Part shown: positions 1-12,315 of the stretch, piece by piece
Layout of the letters: each line of letters opens with the position of its first letter
Numbering within the stretch: the stretch's first letter is position 1
Assembly: GCF_001039355.2 (NCBI RefSeq)
Contig: NW_019774591.1
Coordinates: forward strand, 337,677 to 401,676
Length of the DNA stretch: 64,000 bases
Direction: 5' to 3'
Origin: Lingula anatina
Taxonomy: Eukaryota > Brachiopoda > Lingulata > Lingulida > Lingulidae
Position numbers and translations under genes: made by a program
Notes under the pieces: model-generated
Database searches by the model: none
Told to the model about the DNA's origin: nothing
The model's input: the letters and a program-made list of their open reading frames with translations, nothing else

Positions 1-1240
1 TTATTTTATCCAAAATGACTTGAGATGAGACCTTCCTCCTTCCAGCAGACAGACGGACAGGTATAGACTTAAAACACGGCTATAACTAACTATTAGCACA
101 GTTGGCATTCTATGAGGATAGCTGACACCAGCCACACGAAAGACCAAGAATATTAGAGATAAGGGTGGTATCCCCATTGCGACTGTCTCTGTCTTCCAGT
201 CCACCACCACACCCTTCTACCAATCCCTCCTCGCTTGTCTTTCTGTTAAAACACAACTTGGAAATCATTCTTTGGGTTTTCAAGGCTGTTGGAATGTTTC
301 TTATCCGTCTACTGATATTAAATGTGCAAAGATAAGATATTCAGACTATTTACGCAGACATGGCTATATAAACATACCACATGTACACGACTACTAATAG
401 TGTCGTTTTTGGAGACTTACTGTAATCCACCAACATTTCGTAAGACACATGCCTTACATAATTTACCATTATGACTTAACCGACAGACATTGATTCTCTC
501 TCGGTCAACTTTTATTTGTTAGTCTCACGCCATACATTATCGAACTTAGGTCGATAACACCAAACCAATCAGGAGATCAGAGCGTATGAAATTCGGCACG
601 TGATGGCAACTAAGGTCAGAGCGTGATACCACGTGTTTCCCGTCAACAAGCCACAATGGACTTCTCCTCTCTTGCGATATCACTATCCGCAATCTGCCCC
701 ATGTGTATTTAAGCACTTGGCCGGATTGGGTGAATGACTCAGAATATCGATGTTCGTGTACAACCCAGATCACAGAGTAGAAGAAATGCTTTTTTCCGTA
801 CTTATTTGTCAGGGTGTTTCTGGGTGTTGAAGTAGGCAAATCCACGAGCCTTTCCTCCCGAATAAGTGAAGCAGGATCACCACAGAAAGAAGAAGACGTC
901 AGACAAATTAATGATTGTGACTGCAAGCATTAAAAAACTTTTTGTCAAAGAGGCTCCAAGGAATACACATGTACAGAAAAGCTGAAGGATTTGGACTGTC
1001 CGTTATTTGTTGTGTAAGTACATCTTTGTAGAATTCTCTTAGGGGATGGTCAGTAAATGTTCTTTTGGCCATTGTTCGTTCAACGTTAAAAATTTTGTTT
1101 AAACAAGAAATAAACGAATTTCGCTACCTAAGAAAAGGAAGAAGAAAAATAAGAAAGAAAAACCAGGTTGAGAGGATTGCCCGGTTTAGAAACAAGTTGA
1201 ATGAATTGCAGGGACTTGCATGGCTTTCAATAGTGACAAT

Positions 1241-1425
1241 TGTTAGGCCCGTTGTCAGGAAGGTCGGGGTAGATTCGTAAAAAAACTACCCATTTCGCTG
1301 GGAAGAGGTCCGCTCTGGGTGAAATTTAACGCGTGAAGCAGTCCATGAAGGTTTCATGATAAAAGGTCTCATTTTTCCAGCAAAGCTACAAAGCTACCCA
1401 CCCCCCTTTCAAACTGCTAGCTGGC
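1241..1425. repeat. Degenerate copy of dispersed GTAGCCAG-type inverted-repeat element
   Basis: The left end reads AGGCCCGTTGTCAGG and the right end CTAGCTGG. The interior carries the phrases 'GAAGAGGTCCGCTCTGGGT', 'TTTTTCCAGCAAAG' and a C-run followed by TTTCAAA, in the same order as the complete copy at 31384-31564. It is old and diverged. Confidence 0.5.
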
Positions 1426-2062
1426 ATGATTTTTAAGATATTATTGATATATGTTATTAATATGTTCTCTCAACGCATGCCTTAATCCATGAAGGTCTTA
1501 GTTCTTAGTTCCACACAGAAGGTACCTGTTCCCTTCCCTTCCAGTTTGCGGTTTGTTGGACTCCCCTTGAAAAAAATCAAACAAGACAAGTTACAGAATC
1601 AAAATGACCGAAAACAGACTAATTTTGGATATATCTTAAATAATTGAAACGCGTTTTAGGGTTTCTGGGTGTCTCTTTTTTTTTTTTACCTTTTATGCGG
1701 GGGTAGGAGGCGGAGAACTTTTGATTTGGAAATCTATTCAAAAACGTTAACCCGCCTCTGCTTGTTATCCTGCAGTTGAGGTCTGGACAGCGATAACTCC
1801 TAGATATACTGGCCTGTTGACCAAGAGTACTATTGACCATGTCATTGACCGTTTGTTGTCCCAAGCATTTGAAATTTTCCTGTATTGCACAAAACAACAG
1901 ACGTTGAGAAGGTACAGTAAGTCTGGAAAGAAACTTGAAAGTCTTTGTATTTAGGCGACAAGCTTATTGGCCCCACTTTCAAACTCTCGATTTCCAAATG
2001 AGGGACATAAAGATAAATTTAAGACGACCGTGACCTTTTGTCCCGCTTCCCTTTCTCCTGCT

Positions 2063-2065
2063 AAT

Positions 2066-2096
<31 letters not shown>

Positions 2097-2098
2097 TC
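2063..2098. repeat. TTTA tetranucleotide microsatellite
   Basis: About nine uninterrupted ATTT/TTTA units. Confidence 0.9.
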
Positions 2099-2461
2099 TT
2101 AATTATCCATTTATTTAATTTGTCTTAGGGACACGATTCTACCTCTCTCCATCTTGAATGGACATTTGCTGGTATATATAGACAATATTTATTGAACGCC
2201 CCAGGAGCAGGTCACTTTCACGTAGGCTATAGTTTGTACCTTTCCCATCATTCAAGGTCAAGGTGTATTCCCACACATAACACTGGACACGTGTTGCTCT
2301 GTGTTCTGCTTGACCTTGGTCATATCAAACATACTGTATCAGTGAAAGTACCTAATCTCTAGCTTATCTCTGCCCTCAGGTATCAGCCTTTTCGCCATTT
2401 ACATTTTCAACCTAGGACCCGCCAAAATATGTGCTTCCCAGATATAAGTAGGGTATCCTGA

Positions 2462-2469
2462 TATAAAAG
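2462..2469 (+). promoter_or_regulatory. Probable TATA box of the GPR157 gene
   Basis: TATAAAAG lies about 240 bases upstream of a strong 5' splice site (CAG/GTAAGT, intron from 2703) and 555 bases upstream of the GPR157 start codon. Transcription would start near 2490, giving a short noncoding first exon. Placement is inferred from spacing only. Confidence 0.5.
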
Positions 2470-2702
2470 GACATGTACCTCATGTACTTTACCTGATATA
2501 TCTACAAACAAACAACTGCTTGTATGCGGAGCTTTTCAATTTTTATATTGGTACATTTTTACATCGAAACCGCATACACTGTCCCCTTTTCATTACACGG
2601 ATTCTTCTAATACTCACAACACTAGGACTAGTAGATACACATACCGTACTAGAGGGTTCGGACTGGAAACTAATAGATACTACGATAAGTTTCTGATCAC
2701 AG

Positions 2703-2920
2703 GTAAGTCGACACTGTGTATGAATGTGTATAACGTTTTGTAGAGCTTTGAAGAGTACGGATATCTCCGTTTACTCTTTGCATATATCATAGTCTTAACT
2801 AGTTAAAAACGAAGCACGGGTGCACAGTGTACAAAGTGGTCTCCAGGAATATACTTTTTTAAATATTACGTTGAAGAATGCACTTAATGAACTTCACAAA
2901 AATATTTTTTCCTTTTTCAG
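2703..2920 (+). other. Probable 5'UTR intron of the GPR157 gene
   Basis: A consensus donor (CAG/GTAAGT) at 2703 and a strong acceptor (CCTTTTTCAG) ending at 2920 bracket 218 bases between the TATA box and the ATG at 3017. There are no coding consequences. Transcript data would be needed to confirm it. Confidence 0.5.
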
Positions 2921-3016
2921 TTCTTCGTTTCATTAATCGAACAAGTTTGATATAATTAAAATCAAGCGCTGCTTGACGAAAATATACCAAGGGATAATCG
3001 GTAGAAGCTCATCAAC

Positions 3017-4943
3017 ATGGCTGCCAACGAGATCTTGTTGACTTGGAACGGCAGCGACGTCACCATGATCCCAATCAACAATAATATCACCTTGATTAGT
3101 TATACAAAGATCCCAGCCTATTTCGTCGCAATCACATGTCTCAGTTGTATACTTTCCATTATCGGTAGCGTATTGATCATCGCAACATATATCGCGTTTA
3201 GAGAAATCCGATCAACCAGCCGAAAGCTTCTAGTTTACCTCAGCATTGTTGACTTTTTCACTGCGCTAGGCAACTTGATAGGGGTCATTCGGTACGTTTA
3301 TAACTACACCAACGAGATCTCGACGGACTGTGATAATCCCGGACCGGTATGTGTGGCCCAGAGTGTCATCACCACGTTTTCCAGCATGGCAAGTTTCTTT
3401 TGGACGGTGATGATTGCACTGTACCTTCACGTCAGTGTGGTGGGCGGTGACAGTAGAAAGGCGGACCGCAAGGTGTGGGCGTTCCATGTGTTATCGTGGG
3501 GAATACCTGGTAAGGAAGGTGCACACCTACACGCACGCAATCGCACGCACCCGCTAGCATACACTTTACCATACATGGGTATATCGAGTTCATGGCTATA
3601 CTGTCTACCATGGGTCTCTCTTGATGTTACAAATTAGACGAAAGATTTTCCACAAATTGAAAACAGCTAGAGAAGACCACTAGCAGAGCAGCTAGTACAT
3701 GTAGCATATTCCAAAAAGAATTTGCATACGCACACAGGTCAACGCATACGCTCACACGTACATGTACATACACCCTTTTTGTAATTTATTTGTTTGTTTA
3801 TTTTTTTTACTTAACTTTATAAAATTATTTAGTTTATAAAATAATTTATTCATTTATTTTTAGGTCTTTTTATTTCATTGTTTCTGTATTACTTATTCAT
3901 CATTTTCTAGCCATGTTAACATTCACAGCTTGGCAATATGGGGTGCTGGGGGAGGACGGCTCCCAAACTAGCGCCGGTTGGTGCTGGATTAAAACCACCT
4001 GCTCGGACGGCATGAGCCCTGGAGAAGAGATAGGCTGGATGCTGTTGACGGGGAAAGCCTGGGAAATCATAGCCTATCTTCTCACCCCAGCCATCTATGG
4101 TCATATAAAGTGCCACATTCACAGAACGGTACTACCCTTTTCTATATTCTAAAATTTTCTATGGGAGAGCTACAGGACTATATGGAAATCTCTAGGAAAT
4201 CTATCGGACATCCTATAGGATTCCATATGTCCTATAGGACCTTGTGGGATTTTGGGCAATTTCCCATAGAATCCGATATATAGTCTTATTTGTTAGGAAC
4301 TGCTTTGGGAAGGTTTCGTTAGTGTATATGTACCGGTAGTTAGTTGGTCAGGAGCCCTTTAAAAAATAAAATTTTGCCCAAAAGTTGGGCAACGCTTTAA
4401 AAACAAAAAACTCTGTTCTTATTCATTGAGTGAAACAGTGGATGCCAGAAATAAAACATAATCTTATAAGGCCTACCTCTGTCAACCTGCACCATGCTAT
4501 TATATGGTATTATATGTCTTAAAGTTATGTTATATTGAACTTTGATAACTTGTGTATGCTTCATTTTCACATTTAAGTCGCCCAAACCAAAATTATCTCT
4601 ATCTCTCTTTAAATTTTTACAATTCTATTATTTATCAATCAAATACATGCATGATATAGTAGTGCTTCTCGTCAATAATTGCAAATATTGTGTACAAAAG
4701 ACACTTTTACTTTTCGAAACTCCAGATTGTTCAAGTTCATCACCGTTATATAGACAGCGACACTATCCATGCGGTTGAAAGAGCAGACCGGAAGCTGACA
4801 TTTGTGCCGATCATTTTCATCCTTCTGCGCATATGGGGCACCATCCGTTTCTTCCTTGCCATAGGAGGCTATCAGCCTTCGGATATGTCAGCATTGATTA
4901 TTATACTTCAGGTGCGTCTTTTAACATTTTCTTTTTTAAATGC

Positions 4944-4993
<50 letters not shown>

Positions 4994-5339
4994 TTTGGTA
5001 CTTAGATATTTCGGTTTACTGCTTTTTAAGTACGGAAAGAGGTACATTGTACGTAGTTCCTAAACCAAATTAGAACGACGGAAAACGAAGATTTATTATC
5101 GCCAATGTTACTTAAAGTTATATAGTTCTCCTTTCTTTTTACAGGGGTTTGGTGACAGCGGCCAGGGCTTCTGCAATTTCGTCTTATTTTGCCTGACCAC
5201 TGACGTCATTCGCGAAAAACTGAGAGAAAAGCCTTTCTGCGCATGCGCTAGAATGTGCGAGAAGATAAGGCCATGCTTTCTTTGTGATAGAAAGCAGGCA
5301 ATATATGTGCCTCAAACGTATTATAATATACAACTTTAG
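3017..5339 (+). CDS. GPR157: G-protein coupled receptor 157-like receptor, four coding exons
   Basis: Exons 3017-3509, 3911-4128, 4726-4911 and 5145-5339 join in frame (GT-AG at each junction, total 1092 nt) to give 363 residues; vertebrate GPR157 is about 335. GPR157 is an orphan seven-helix receptor distantly related to the slime-mould cAMP receptors and has been linked to primary-cilium signalling. The product has an N-glycosylated extracellular tail (NGS and NNIT sites), seven hydrophobic helices starting near residue 34, the extracellular-loop-2 motif GWCWI in exon 2, and a cysteine-rich basic tail (EKPFCACARMCEKIRPCFLC) in exon 4 that may be palmitoylated. The start was chosen as the first ATG after the putative 5'UTR intron. 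A TTA microsatellite sits in intron 3. The fold and family are clear; orthology is by recall of the family pattern. Confidence 0.88.
4930..4990. repeat. TTA microsatellite in GPR157 intron 3
   Basis: About 15 TTA units in the intron between exons 4726-4911 and 5145-5339. It produces a spurious poly-tyrosine open frame. Confidence 0.9.
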
Positions 5340-7440
5340 CTGCAAATATGCATTACAATGTATATATGGGCAACATACACTGTATATGTATTGGAACACG
5401 AAAGCATACAGACACGTAACAGGTTAATTTGGTGGCTTTTTATTTTGCCTTTCATTGAAAAAATGAAACCCGCAATACTACAAGTCAAGCATGTACCTTT
5501 CTCGCACACCTGCTGAAAGTTACAGTTAGTATAGCGATCTTCAAAAGGACCACTTGTTACCCATAAAAGCAAAGATTTTCTTTAAACTCAACGTTTATGA
5601 CCATGCTGCTTTTTACAGCATACATGTAGGTCCCCTGTATCTATGTGAACTCGTATCATCTTATGCGCTTCGCATGGCTTTTGCTTTCACATGTACATAA
5701 ATCATAATTTTTGTTTATCTTGTATTTTACATGATAAACTCTATTAAATGAATTTGGATTCCAGTAAGTGAACCGCCAGAGGAGCACTGCAAAAAAAGTC
5801 AAATTGGAATTTCGTATTAAAAATGTCTGGAAGGGGCAAGGGGGAAGTTCATTTCCTGAACTTCCCCTTACACTGCCTGTTGTCTTTTAACAAATGACGG
5901 TATCCGTTTCCACGGTTTTAATTGAGCATTTGTGACAATATTGTTCAACAAAAGCTTTCTGCAAAAGAACATTTTGAAATTAATATAACACGGGATTGTC
6001 AAAAGATATGAGGAACAATTTTCGATTTTAGTGTATCGAAGGGCGAAACACGAACAAATAAGTGATAATTGTAATTGTATATAATTTTCTGGCCATCTAT
6101 CTCACATTTCTTTTTTGTTTGGTTATGAAACTTTAATTTGACACAACATAAATACCCCAAAATTCCATCAAAGAATAAAATTGATTTTTATAAAGTAAAA
6201 GGTACCATATCATACAAATACCTCTGGAAGTATTGTTTTTATCATCTACCGATTTTGCACTTAATTCCAAGGGGTTATTACACCGGCAAATGGACGTTAC
6301 TAAATACCGCATATATAGCTGTAATGATTTCATTAAATATTCAGCGACCATTAGCATGATTGGTCTGTGTTCTTTGTCAAGTACACTCCCTTATTTATAT
6401 CTAATAAAGACTGATCCGTTAATGGACACACATTTTAATTAATCTAACAGGTCATTGACATGACACAGGTCGTCATTTGTAATGATATAAGGCTGGCAAC
6501 CATATTTGAATAGTTAATATCCTTTCGGAGAAGAGTAAGTTTTTGCGTATGAAAATGAAAAATTCATTTTAAAATAGCCTTGGTTTGTGGTTCAAAATAC
6601 AGAGACGCATAACCCTGATACTTAATTTATTTGTAGCTTCAAAAACATAGTTATAAAACATATTGTTAGGTCATGGTCATTGTAAAAATGGACTAGTGCC
6701 ATAATATTTTTTGAATACTGTGAAAATAAAATTATATCTGGTTACTATCGCTGAACACATGTTCACGTTACCGAGAAAACATTCGGCTAAAGCATAATAG
6801 TGTATGTTCTGCCTTAATGGCCTATTAATACACACGACTTGATTGGTGCTAACCACACCCTCACAAATGCAACATTAATAAAATATTACCAACAATAAAG
6901 CAACGCCGATTGCCTGGGCTCTTTGATGTCTTACCACCTCCATGGAGACTAATTTAGTGCTAAAAGGTAACAATGACGAGTTTGATCTAAATAAATGATA
7001 ATACACCGGTAGATCCTGTGAATGTCGTGCGTTTCATTTAAAAAGGGTTATCCATCACAATTAAAGGAGATAATTAATCTTTGCTGATATACATAAGTCT
7101 TTTCAATAAGTGAACTGGGTTGATAAGTGGCTTATTAATAATTGGACTAATCATGAAAACGATAATTAGAATAAATATGACCGACTGATACCATTAAGCT
7201 AATACACTAACCTGCCCATGGGATATTACGTAGTTTTGTCTTAATGTTTGTTGTAAATGTCCATAAATCAATTTGACAGGCGCACCCATTCCATCCCTAT
7301 TGACACGATGTTAGTTCTACGCGTGGTATATAAATGTTTCAATCGCCATTTCAAGAAGAAAAGACACCCACGGTTGGAAATAAGTTCATTGGCGCATGTT
7401 CTGATCATAAGACGCATCTCGATCCGTCATATAACATGTG
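5340..7440. other. AT-rich intergenic region, no gene seen
   Basis: This is the 3' flank of GPR157 followed by low-complexity AT-rich sequence. Apart from a short perfect hairpin (5838-5869) I see no coding exon, RNA gene or clear transposon. Confidence 0.5.
5838..5869. other. Short strong perfect hairpin
   Basis: AAGGGGGAAGTTCA pairs with TGAACTTCCCCTT around a TTTCC loop, giving a 13-bp stem with a small loop. No T-run follows and it lies about 500 bases 3' of the GPR157 stop. It could be a UTR structure, a transposon remnant or chance. Confidence 0.6.
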
Positions 7441-7556
7441 ATTGGGTCCTTAAGTATGTTTTATTCATGCTCCACACTTAAGACATATGGCTCGATTCAA
7501 CATCAGTTTGCTAATTGATTGCAAAGAGCGAATGAATTAGCGCAGCAACAGCGCGC

Positions 7557-7564
7557 TATAAAAA
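7557..7564 (+). promoter_or_regulatory. TATA box, upstream copy of duplicated promoter
   Basis: TATAAAAA sits within GCGCGCTATAAAAAGGGTCG, the first copy of the duplicated segment. Its strong TATA context and conservation between copies suggest real core promoters. The likely target is the receptor gene at 8486. Confidence 0.5.
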
Positions 7565-7862
7565 GGGTCGCATAAGTTGATACATGTAGCTGTTGATGGA
7601 AAACAAAGAACAGGCAAACAGGCAGAAACTATTCATTAATGAGGGAAGGGCACATGCAACCGTACCTATGCGTTGACAAGTCTGCGATTGATTGGGTCCT
7701 TATGTGTATTTTATCAAACTTTACCCCGGAATTCGAACGGTCTTGTTGTCCACGTTGCCAAGAATGACCTTTTAAGACCGGACATGCTTCACAATTAAAA
7801 CCAAGCACGACTCAAGGGCAATTTGCCAATTGATTGCAAAGGGCAGCGCAGCAATAGCGCGT

Positions 7863-7870
7863 TATATAAA
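7863..7870 (+). promoter_or_regulatory. TATA box, downstream copy of duplicated promoter
   Basis: TATATAAA sits within GCGCGTTATATAAAGGGTCG, the second copy. It is 616 bases upstream of the receptor start codon at 8486 and would give a long 5'UTR or one with an intron. Confidence 0.5.
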
Positions 7871-8485
7871 GGGTCGCATCAGTTGATACATGTAACAGTT
7901 AATGGTAAAACAAGAAGAAGAGACAAACAGACAGAAAAACGTTGCTCAAACTATTCATCAAAGTGGGAATGGCACATGCCACCGTACCTATACGTTGACA
8001 AGTCGTCGATTGCTCGTGGATAATTCTAAATGTAAACGCCAAACCAAGAGTCTCATAGGAACTGCAAGAGAATACTCTGGTAGTAATATGACTGTCCTTT
8101 GTTTTTGCTAATCGTATTTTCCACAGTACCTGTAAAGGAGTATCATATTATCCAAAGTTAAAATTTCGTCGTGCACACGACGTTCATTTTTGAAAGTCCA
8201 CCGGAAACTCAAGGTCGTCAATCAGGATATTCATATTGATGTTCTTATTCGTTATACTCAAACAAACTTAAAATACTGTTATTAATAGTATTCACAGAGA
8301 CACAGTGTTAGGGGATGAAGAGCATCGAAGTCCCCAAGGTGTAACCCTAAATCACTGAAAAACATTTACTGCTTCCATCTCATGCCTGTGCACGGTAAAC
8401 AAAAAGAAGAAATTTGTGAGGTTCCACAAAAAAAAATCAAATAATTATATATAGTACAAGTTACCCAAGTGTGTTTTAAGCCAGC

Positions 8486-10972
8486 ATGGCGTGGATGATG
8501 AACTTGTTGTTTTTGATTATGGCCACTACAGATATTAATTTTGCCCTGATTGGTGCCATAGACGGCCAGAAACAACATAGCAATGTAAGGAACAGACGCG
8601 CAGAAGACAGGGACAGACGAGCTAGGAACGCGTCCTTTCAGAATACTAGTACTCTTGACGACTTGACTTCTGTCATTCCATGCCAAGTTACGGAGAAGTC
8701 CATGCACACGCAGGGTAATGTAACAGCCAATACCACAGAAGACCCCACCAGCTTAAAAACCGACCCTTCCCCACAGCCAAACGAGCAAGGAGATGGTTCC
8801 ACGAATTTCAGTTATATCGATGCTGCTAAAACAGCTACAAGTGAGGCATCTATTGCAGGTGCGTCCGGAGTTCATGACGGAAATTTCAGTGCCACTGATC
8901 CTTTCGAAACTGCAACCCAGTCACCGGAGGATATGGAATCATATCAATATTACGGCAATTACGGAGACTATGATCCCTTCTGGCCGCCATATGGACAGCC
9001 CTTACCAATTCCTGGATTATCCCCACTTTTAGCACCACAAGGAGAGATGGACGACTTTTGTGCATCTAACACGAACATCACCGAGACGTTAATGCAAAAT
9101 ACCTCTGCAATTATGACTTGTGAAAACGCATTTTCGTCCTGGAAGTACACTTGTTCCGGTGCTTGTGGAATGATTGTCCGTGAAAGCAAGCAGGACAGCG
9201 TTAGTTTTAGCGGTTATGTTACAATGGCTTGCTCTTGCAACGATCTTTGTCAAATATATGGAGATTGTTGTTTTGACTTTCCGTACGTATGCGAAAGAGA
9301 TGCATCGGAAAGTCAGACAAAGGTTGACAGTGTCCCAAGCAAACCGATCTGTTGGAGTGAGCTCAGTGACAATAGTGTCATTGGCGTTCGAGTTTTAGGG
9401 GAGCAGTGCGCCGATAACTGGAGAGGCAGTGAATACGAGGAGGGCTGTCTCAGTACGCAAAGCGAGGCAGCCTACATCACCCCCGTCACCGATCTGTCCA
9501 CAGGTCTACACTTTAAAAACGTGTTCTGCGCCATCTGCAATGACGTAACGAACTACACGTTCTGGTCTCGCGACTACGATTGCACAGATGCCGTCACGAG
9601 ACTGGACTTGTCAGATCTTGATTTGCTCTCCGCTTGCCGCCTGACGATCAATCCGCCTAATAACACAGTAATGCACGCGTGTGACACAAGGGTAGAGATA
9701 TCCACATGCCCAGAAACATGCAATAGCACTTATATGGCAGACATATGCAGGAAATTCAGCAACCCTGTCCGCTTTTGGGGCGCCACTTACAAGAATCAGT
9801 TCTGCGCCATATGTAACAACGTCCCAGTTGCAGAAATAGAATGCTTTGATCTCCATGTTCCATTGTCTGGAGAAGGTGCACCAACGGGCTCAATACCCCA
9901 TCTGAGTAGTTTTTCTTTCTCGGTGCTCATGGACTTTAATCCCTCTACGGGCCTCAGCGTTGGCCTCTCACGGAGGGACGTCGCAAGCGAGGTTGAAACG
10001 CTGTCGTGCAAAGAGGGGACTGTTAGCTTCGGTGACTGTCGGCCGATTTCGTGCCTCCCAGATTACGAGCTGGTAAATGGAGCTTGTCGTTATCAGTGGG
10101 ATATCTATCTAGTAGATTTCGACCTTACGTGGAATATTACATCAGAATGGGCTAAGATGGACTGGTCCTTCACTGAAGGTGTACTTTTGGACTGGGCAGC
10201 AAATCTAGGGAATGCGTATCTGTCAACCTTGTATCTTAGCACTGTTCTTAATGACATTCATTTCGAACCTCTGGCGGCTAACGTCAACTGCTCACTGAGC
10301 CTGAAGCTTCGTGTGAGACGGAAACGACCGGATATCACCGAGACTGTGAAGACGGCCGTCCAAGATATTCAGTCAGGTACTCTCCTAGAGTACGACGGCG
10401 CCACCTTTCCCTTTATTTTAGCGAAAGTGAACACCAACATACTAAAGGTAACTTAATTTCATTTACACGCTTTCAGGCCTATTTGCCCTGGCAAAATAAG
10501 GTTATTATATTATACTGTTGATGGCTGTAGGTTCGTGTTTCACAGGTTTGCCGTTGTTGCCGTTGTTGTAAGCGAGGCACCCAGAAAAACTCGTAATTTC
10601 TTAAGAATTCATAAACTCATTAATTCATTTTGTTACGTTATGGATATATCACGAATTTTAAAGTTTGACGATCGTTTGAGAGGTAATAATTATTGTAGTA
10701 TTTGACTCCCTAGTCAACTCATCACGCCATCTTGGATCAACATGTAAACTGCATGAGCCAGATCCTTCATCAGTGAGTGTCTGAATTGTTTTCAATTATT
10801 TTAATACTCGTGATTATGTGAAAAAAGGAGTTGAAGGCTTTGTTCGTACTTTGGTTGGATCAACGCTCAGCTAGGTTAATTGATCTCCGCTTTCGGCAGC
10901 GGAAAGTATCCCAGCTTCGGGTTGATACCTAGCTTAATGGTGATCTCAGCCAGAGTTAATAATAATATTAAC

Positions 10973-11005
<33 letters not shown>

Positions 11006-12315
11006 CTTTTATCATCCATAAGGTTTACTCTCCCGAGGGCCTTACCTTGGAAAACAAGAAAGAAGTACCGGTAGGACCTATTTTCGATGGTCTTCCCCCT
11101 ATTTCGGAGAAAACAGATGGCCATCCTTTACCGAATGATGGTCCTTTTCCGTTGAATGACCTTTCGTCTGTATTTTCGAAAGTAGATTGCCAACGCGTGA
11201 GGTTATGGAACAGAGATTATAAACGGACTGCAAATGACACAATTAAGTTAAGTTCATTTGATAGAATTTTACAGTCAAATGAATATAAAGACATTAATGG
11301 CACAATAATGATCTGTGCAGATCTGCTGAAAAACATTACCGCTCTGTATGGTCATCAGCAAAATGACAGCGCCATGAATACATTAACGCCACCTATGACA
11401 CTGAATGCATCTGGCACCATGGGACTTGTCACCATCGTCTGCTTGAGTGTTTCGATAATCTGCCTTTCGGCACGGATCATTCTTCAGCCCTGTATCAAGA
11501 AGTACGCCACTTTTCCAGCACGTTTACAGCTTTGTCTGTGTTTGGCGTTATTAATTTCAAAACTTATTTTCCTCTTTGCCCCCTTTGCTGTGACGTCAGA
11601 AGGCGTTTGTAAAGTTATGGCCATCCTGTTACACTGGACTATACTCGTCTCCTTTTTCTGGATGAATGTATTGGCCATCGACATGTGCCGTACCTTAAGT
11701 TTCACGGCCGCTATGAAGTTTAACACTGCCGGTGCCAAGAGGCGTCTCTTCATCCTGTATTGCATATATGCTTTTCTTGTTCCCGTGGCCATAGTAACCA
11801 TCGCCATAGTGATCGACCATGTTGAAATGGATCCACAATTCCAGCCAGGCTATGGGATAGGATTGTGTTGGATATCGCGTAAATACCCACTCATTATCTT
11901 CCTCGTATCGCCGGTCGGGATCATCATCGTCTCCAATCTTGGTCTTTTCATCCACTGTGCGAGGCTGTTGCGTAAAGCGGTTGCCAGGACAGCTAAGCTG
12001 AAAAATACCAACCAAGAGCACCCGATTGGCATATACGTCAAACTGTTTGTCCTTCTGGGCTCCAACTGGACGTTCGGGTTTTTGGCGTCCCTGCTCAACA
12101 CAGAGGCCCTGTGGTATGTCTTTATTGTCCTGGCGACGCTTGACGGTGTCTTCGTCTTTGGGTCCTTGGTTTGTAATCGAGCGGTATATGAAGAAATCGT
12201 CTCTAAGATGAAGAAGAGACAGGCGGGTGAGCATACTGTGACAAATACCAGCACAAGGCAGGGCACAATGTTGACTGACATGGGGAAAATCAATGAGACA
12301 TTTGTCAGTGCTTAA
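8486..12315 (+). CDS. Adhesion/Methuselah-type seven-helix receptor with somatomedin-B-like domain
   Basis: Two exons, 8486-10447 and 11023-12315, join in phase 0 (AAG/GTAACT donor, CATAAG acceptor) to give about 1084 residues. An N-terminal hydrophobic segment (residues 1-20) looks like a signal peptide. A Ser/Thr/Asn-rich stretch follows, then a cysteine-dense somatomedin-B-like module at about 223-268 (ACSCNDLCQIYGDCCFDF), then two related Cys motifs FCAICND (about 347) and FCAICNN (about 439). A class-B-like seven-helix bundle spans about 787-1037, with NWTFGF in helix 6. I see no GPS autoproteolysis motif before helix 1. The short cytoplasmic tail is Thr-rich. This is the architecture of lineage-expanded invertebrate receptors; the ligand is unknown. 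The start ATG precedes the signal peptide directly. Confidence 0.8.
10965..11005. repeat. AAT microsatellite in receptor intron
   Basis: About 12 AAT units end some 17 bases before the acceptor AG at 11022, so the repeat occupies the place of the polypyrimidine tract region. Confidence 0.9.

Larger units (their letters stand above)
1..2455. other. Intergenic stretch without a recognised gene
   Basis: No open frame here resembles a protein I know; the longest frames lack any recognisable domain and have no convincing splice partners. The stretch holds one degenerate copy of a dispersed inverted-repeat element (about 1241-1425) and a TTTA microsatellite (about 2063-2098). The last few hundred bases probably include the upstream control region of the GPR157 gene. 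Confidence 0.5.
7441..8012 (+). repeat. Diverged tandem duplication of a promoter-like segment
   Basis: Two copies (about 7441-7690 and 7691-8012) share in order: ATTGGGTCCTTA, CTAATTGATTGCAAAG or its CCAATTG variant, GCGCAGCAA.AGCGCG, a TATA box followed by AGGGTCGCAT, AGTTGATACATGTA, and CCGTACCTATRCGTTGACAAG. Spacing between matches drifts from 250 to 322 bases, so the copies have gained and lost sequence since duplication. Confidence 0.8.

Noticed and set aside
1065-1280. Small Arg/Lys-rich open frame
   Set aside because: It has no family resemblance, promoter or splice context, and its right end runs into a diverged repeat element.
4690-5073. Open frame with a long tyrosine run
   Set aside because: The run is the TTA microsatellite of GPR157 intron 3; only the part up to 4911 is exon.
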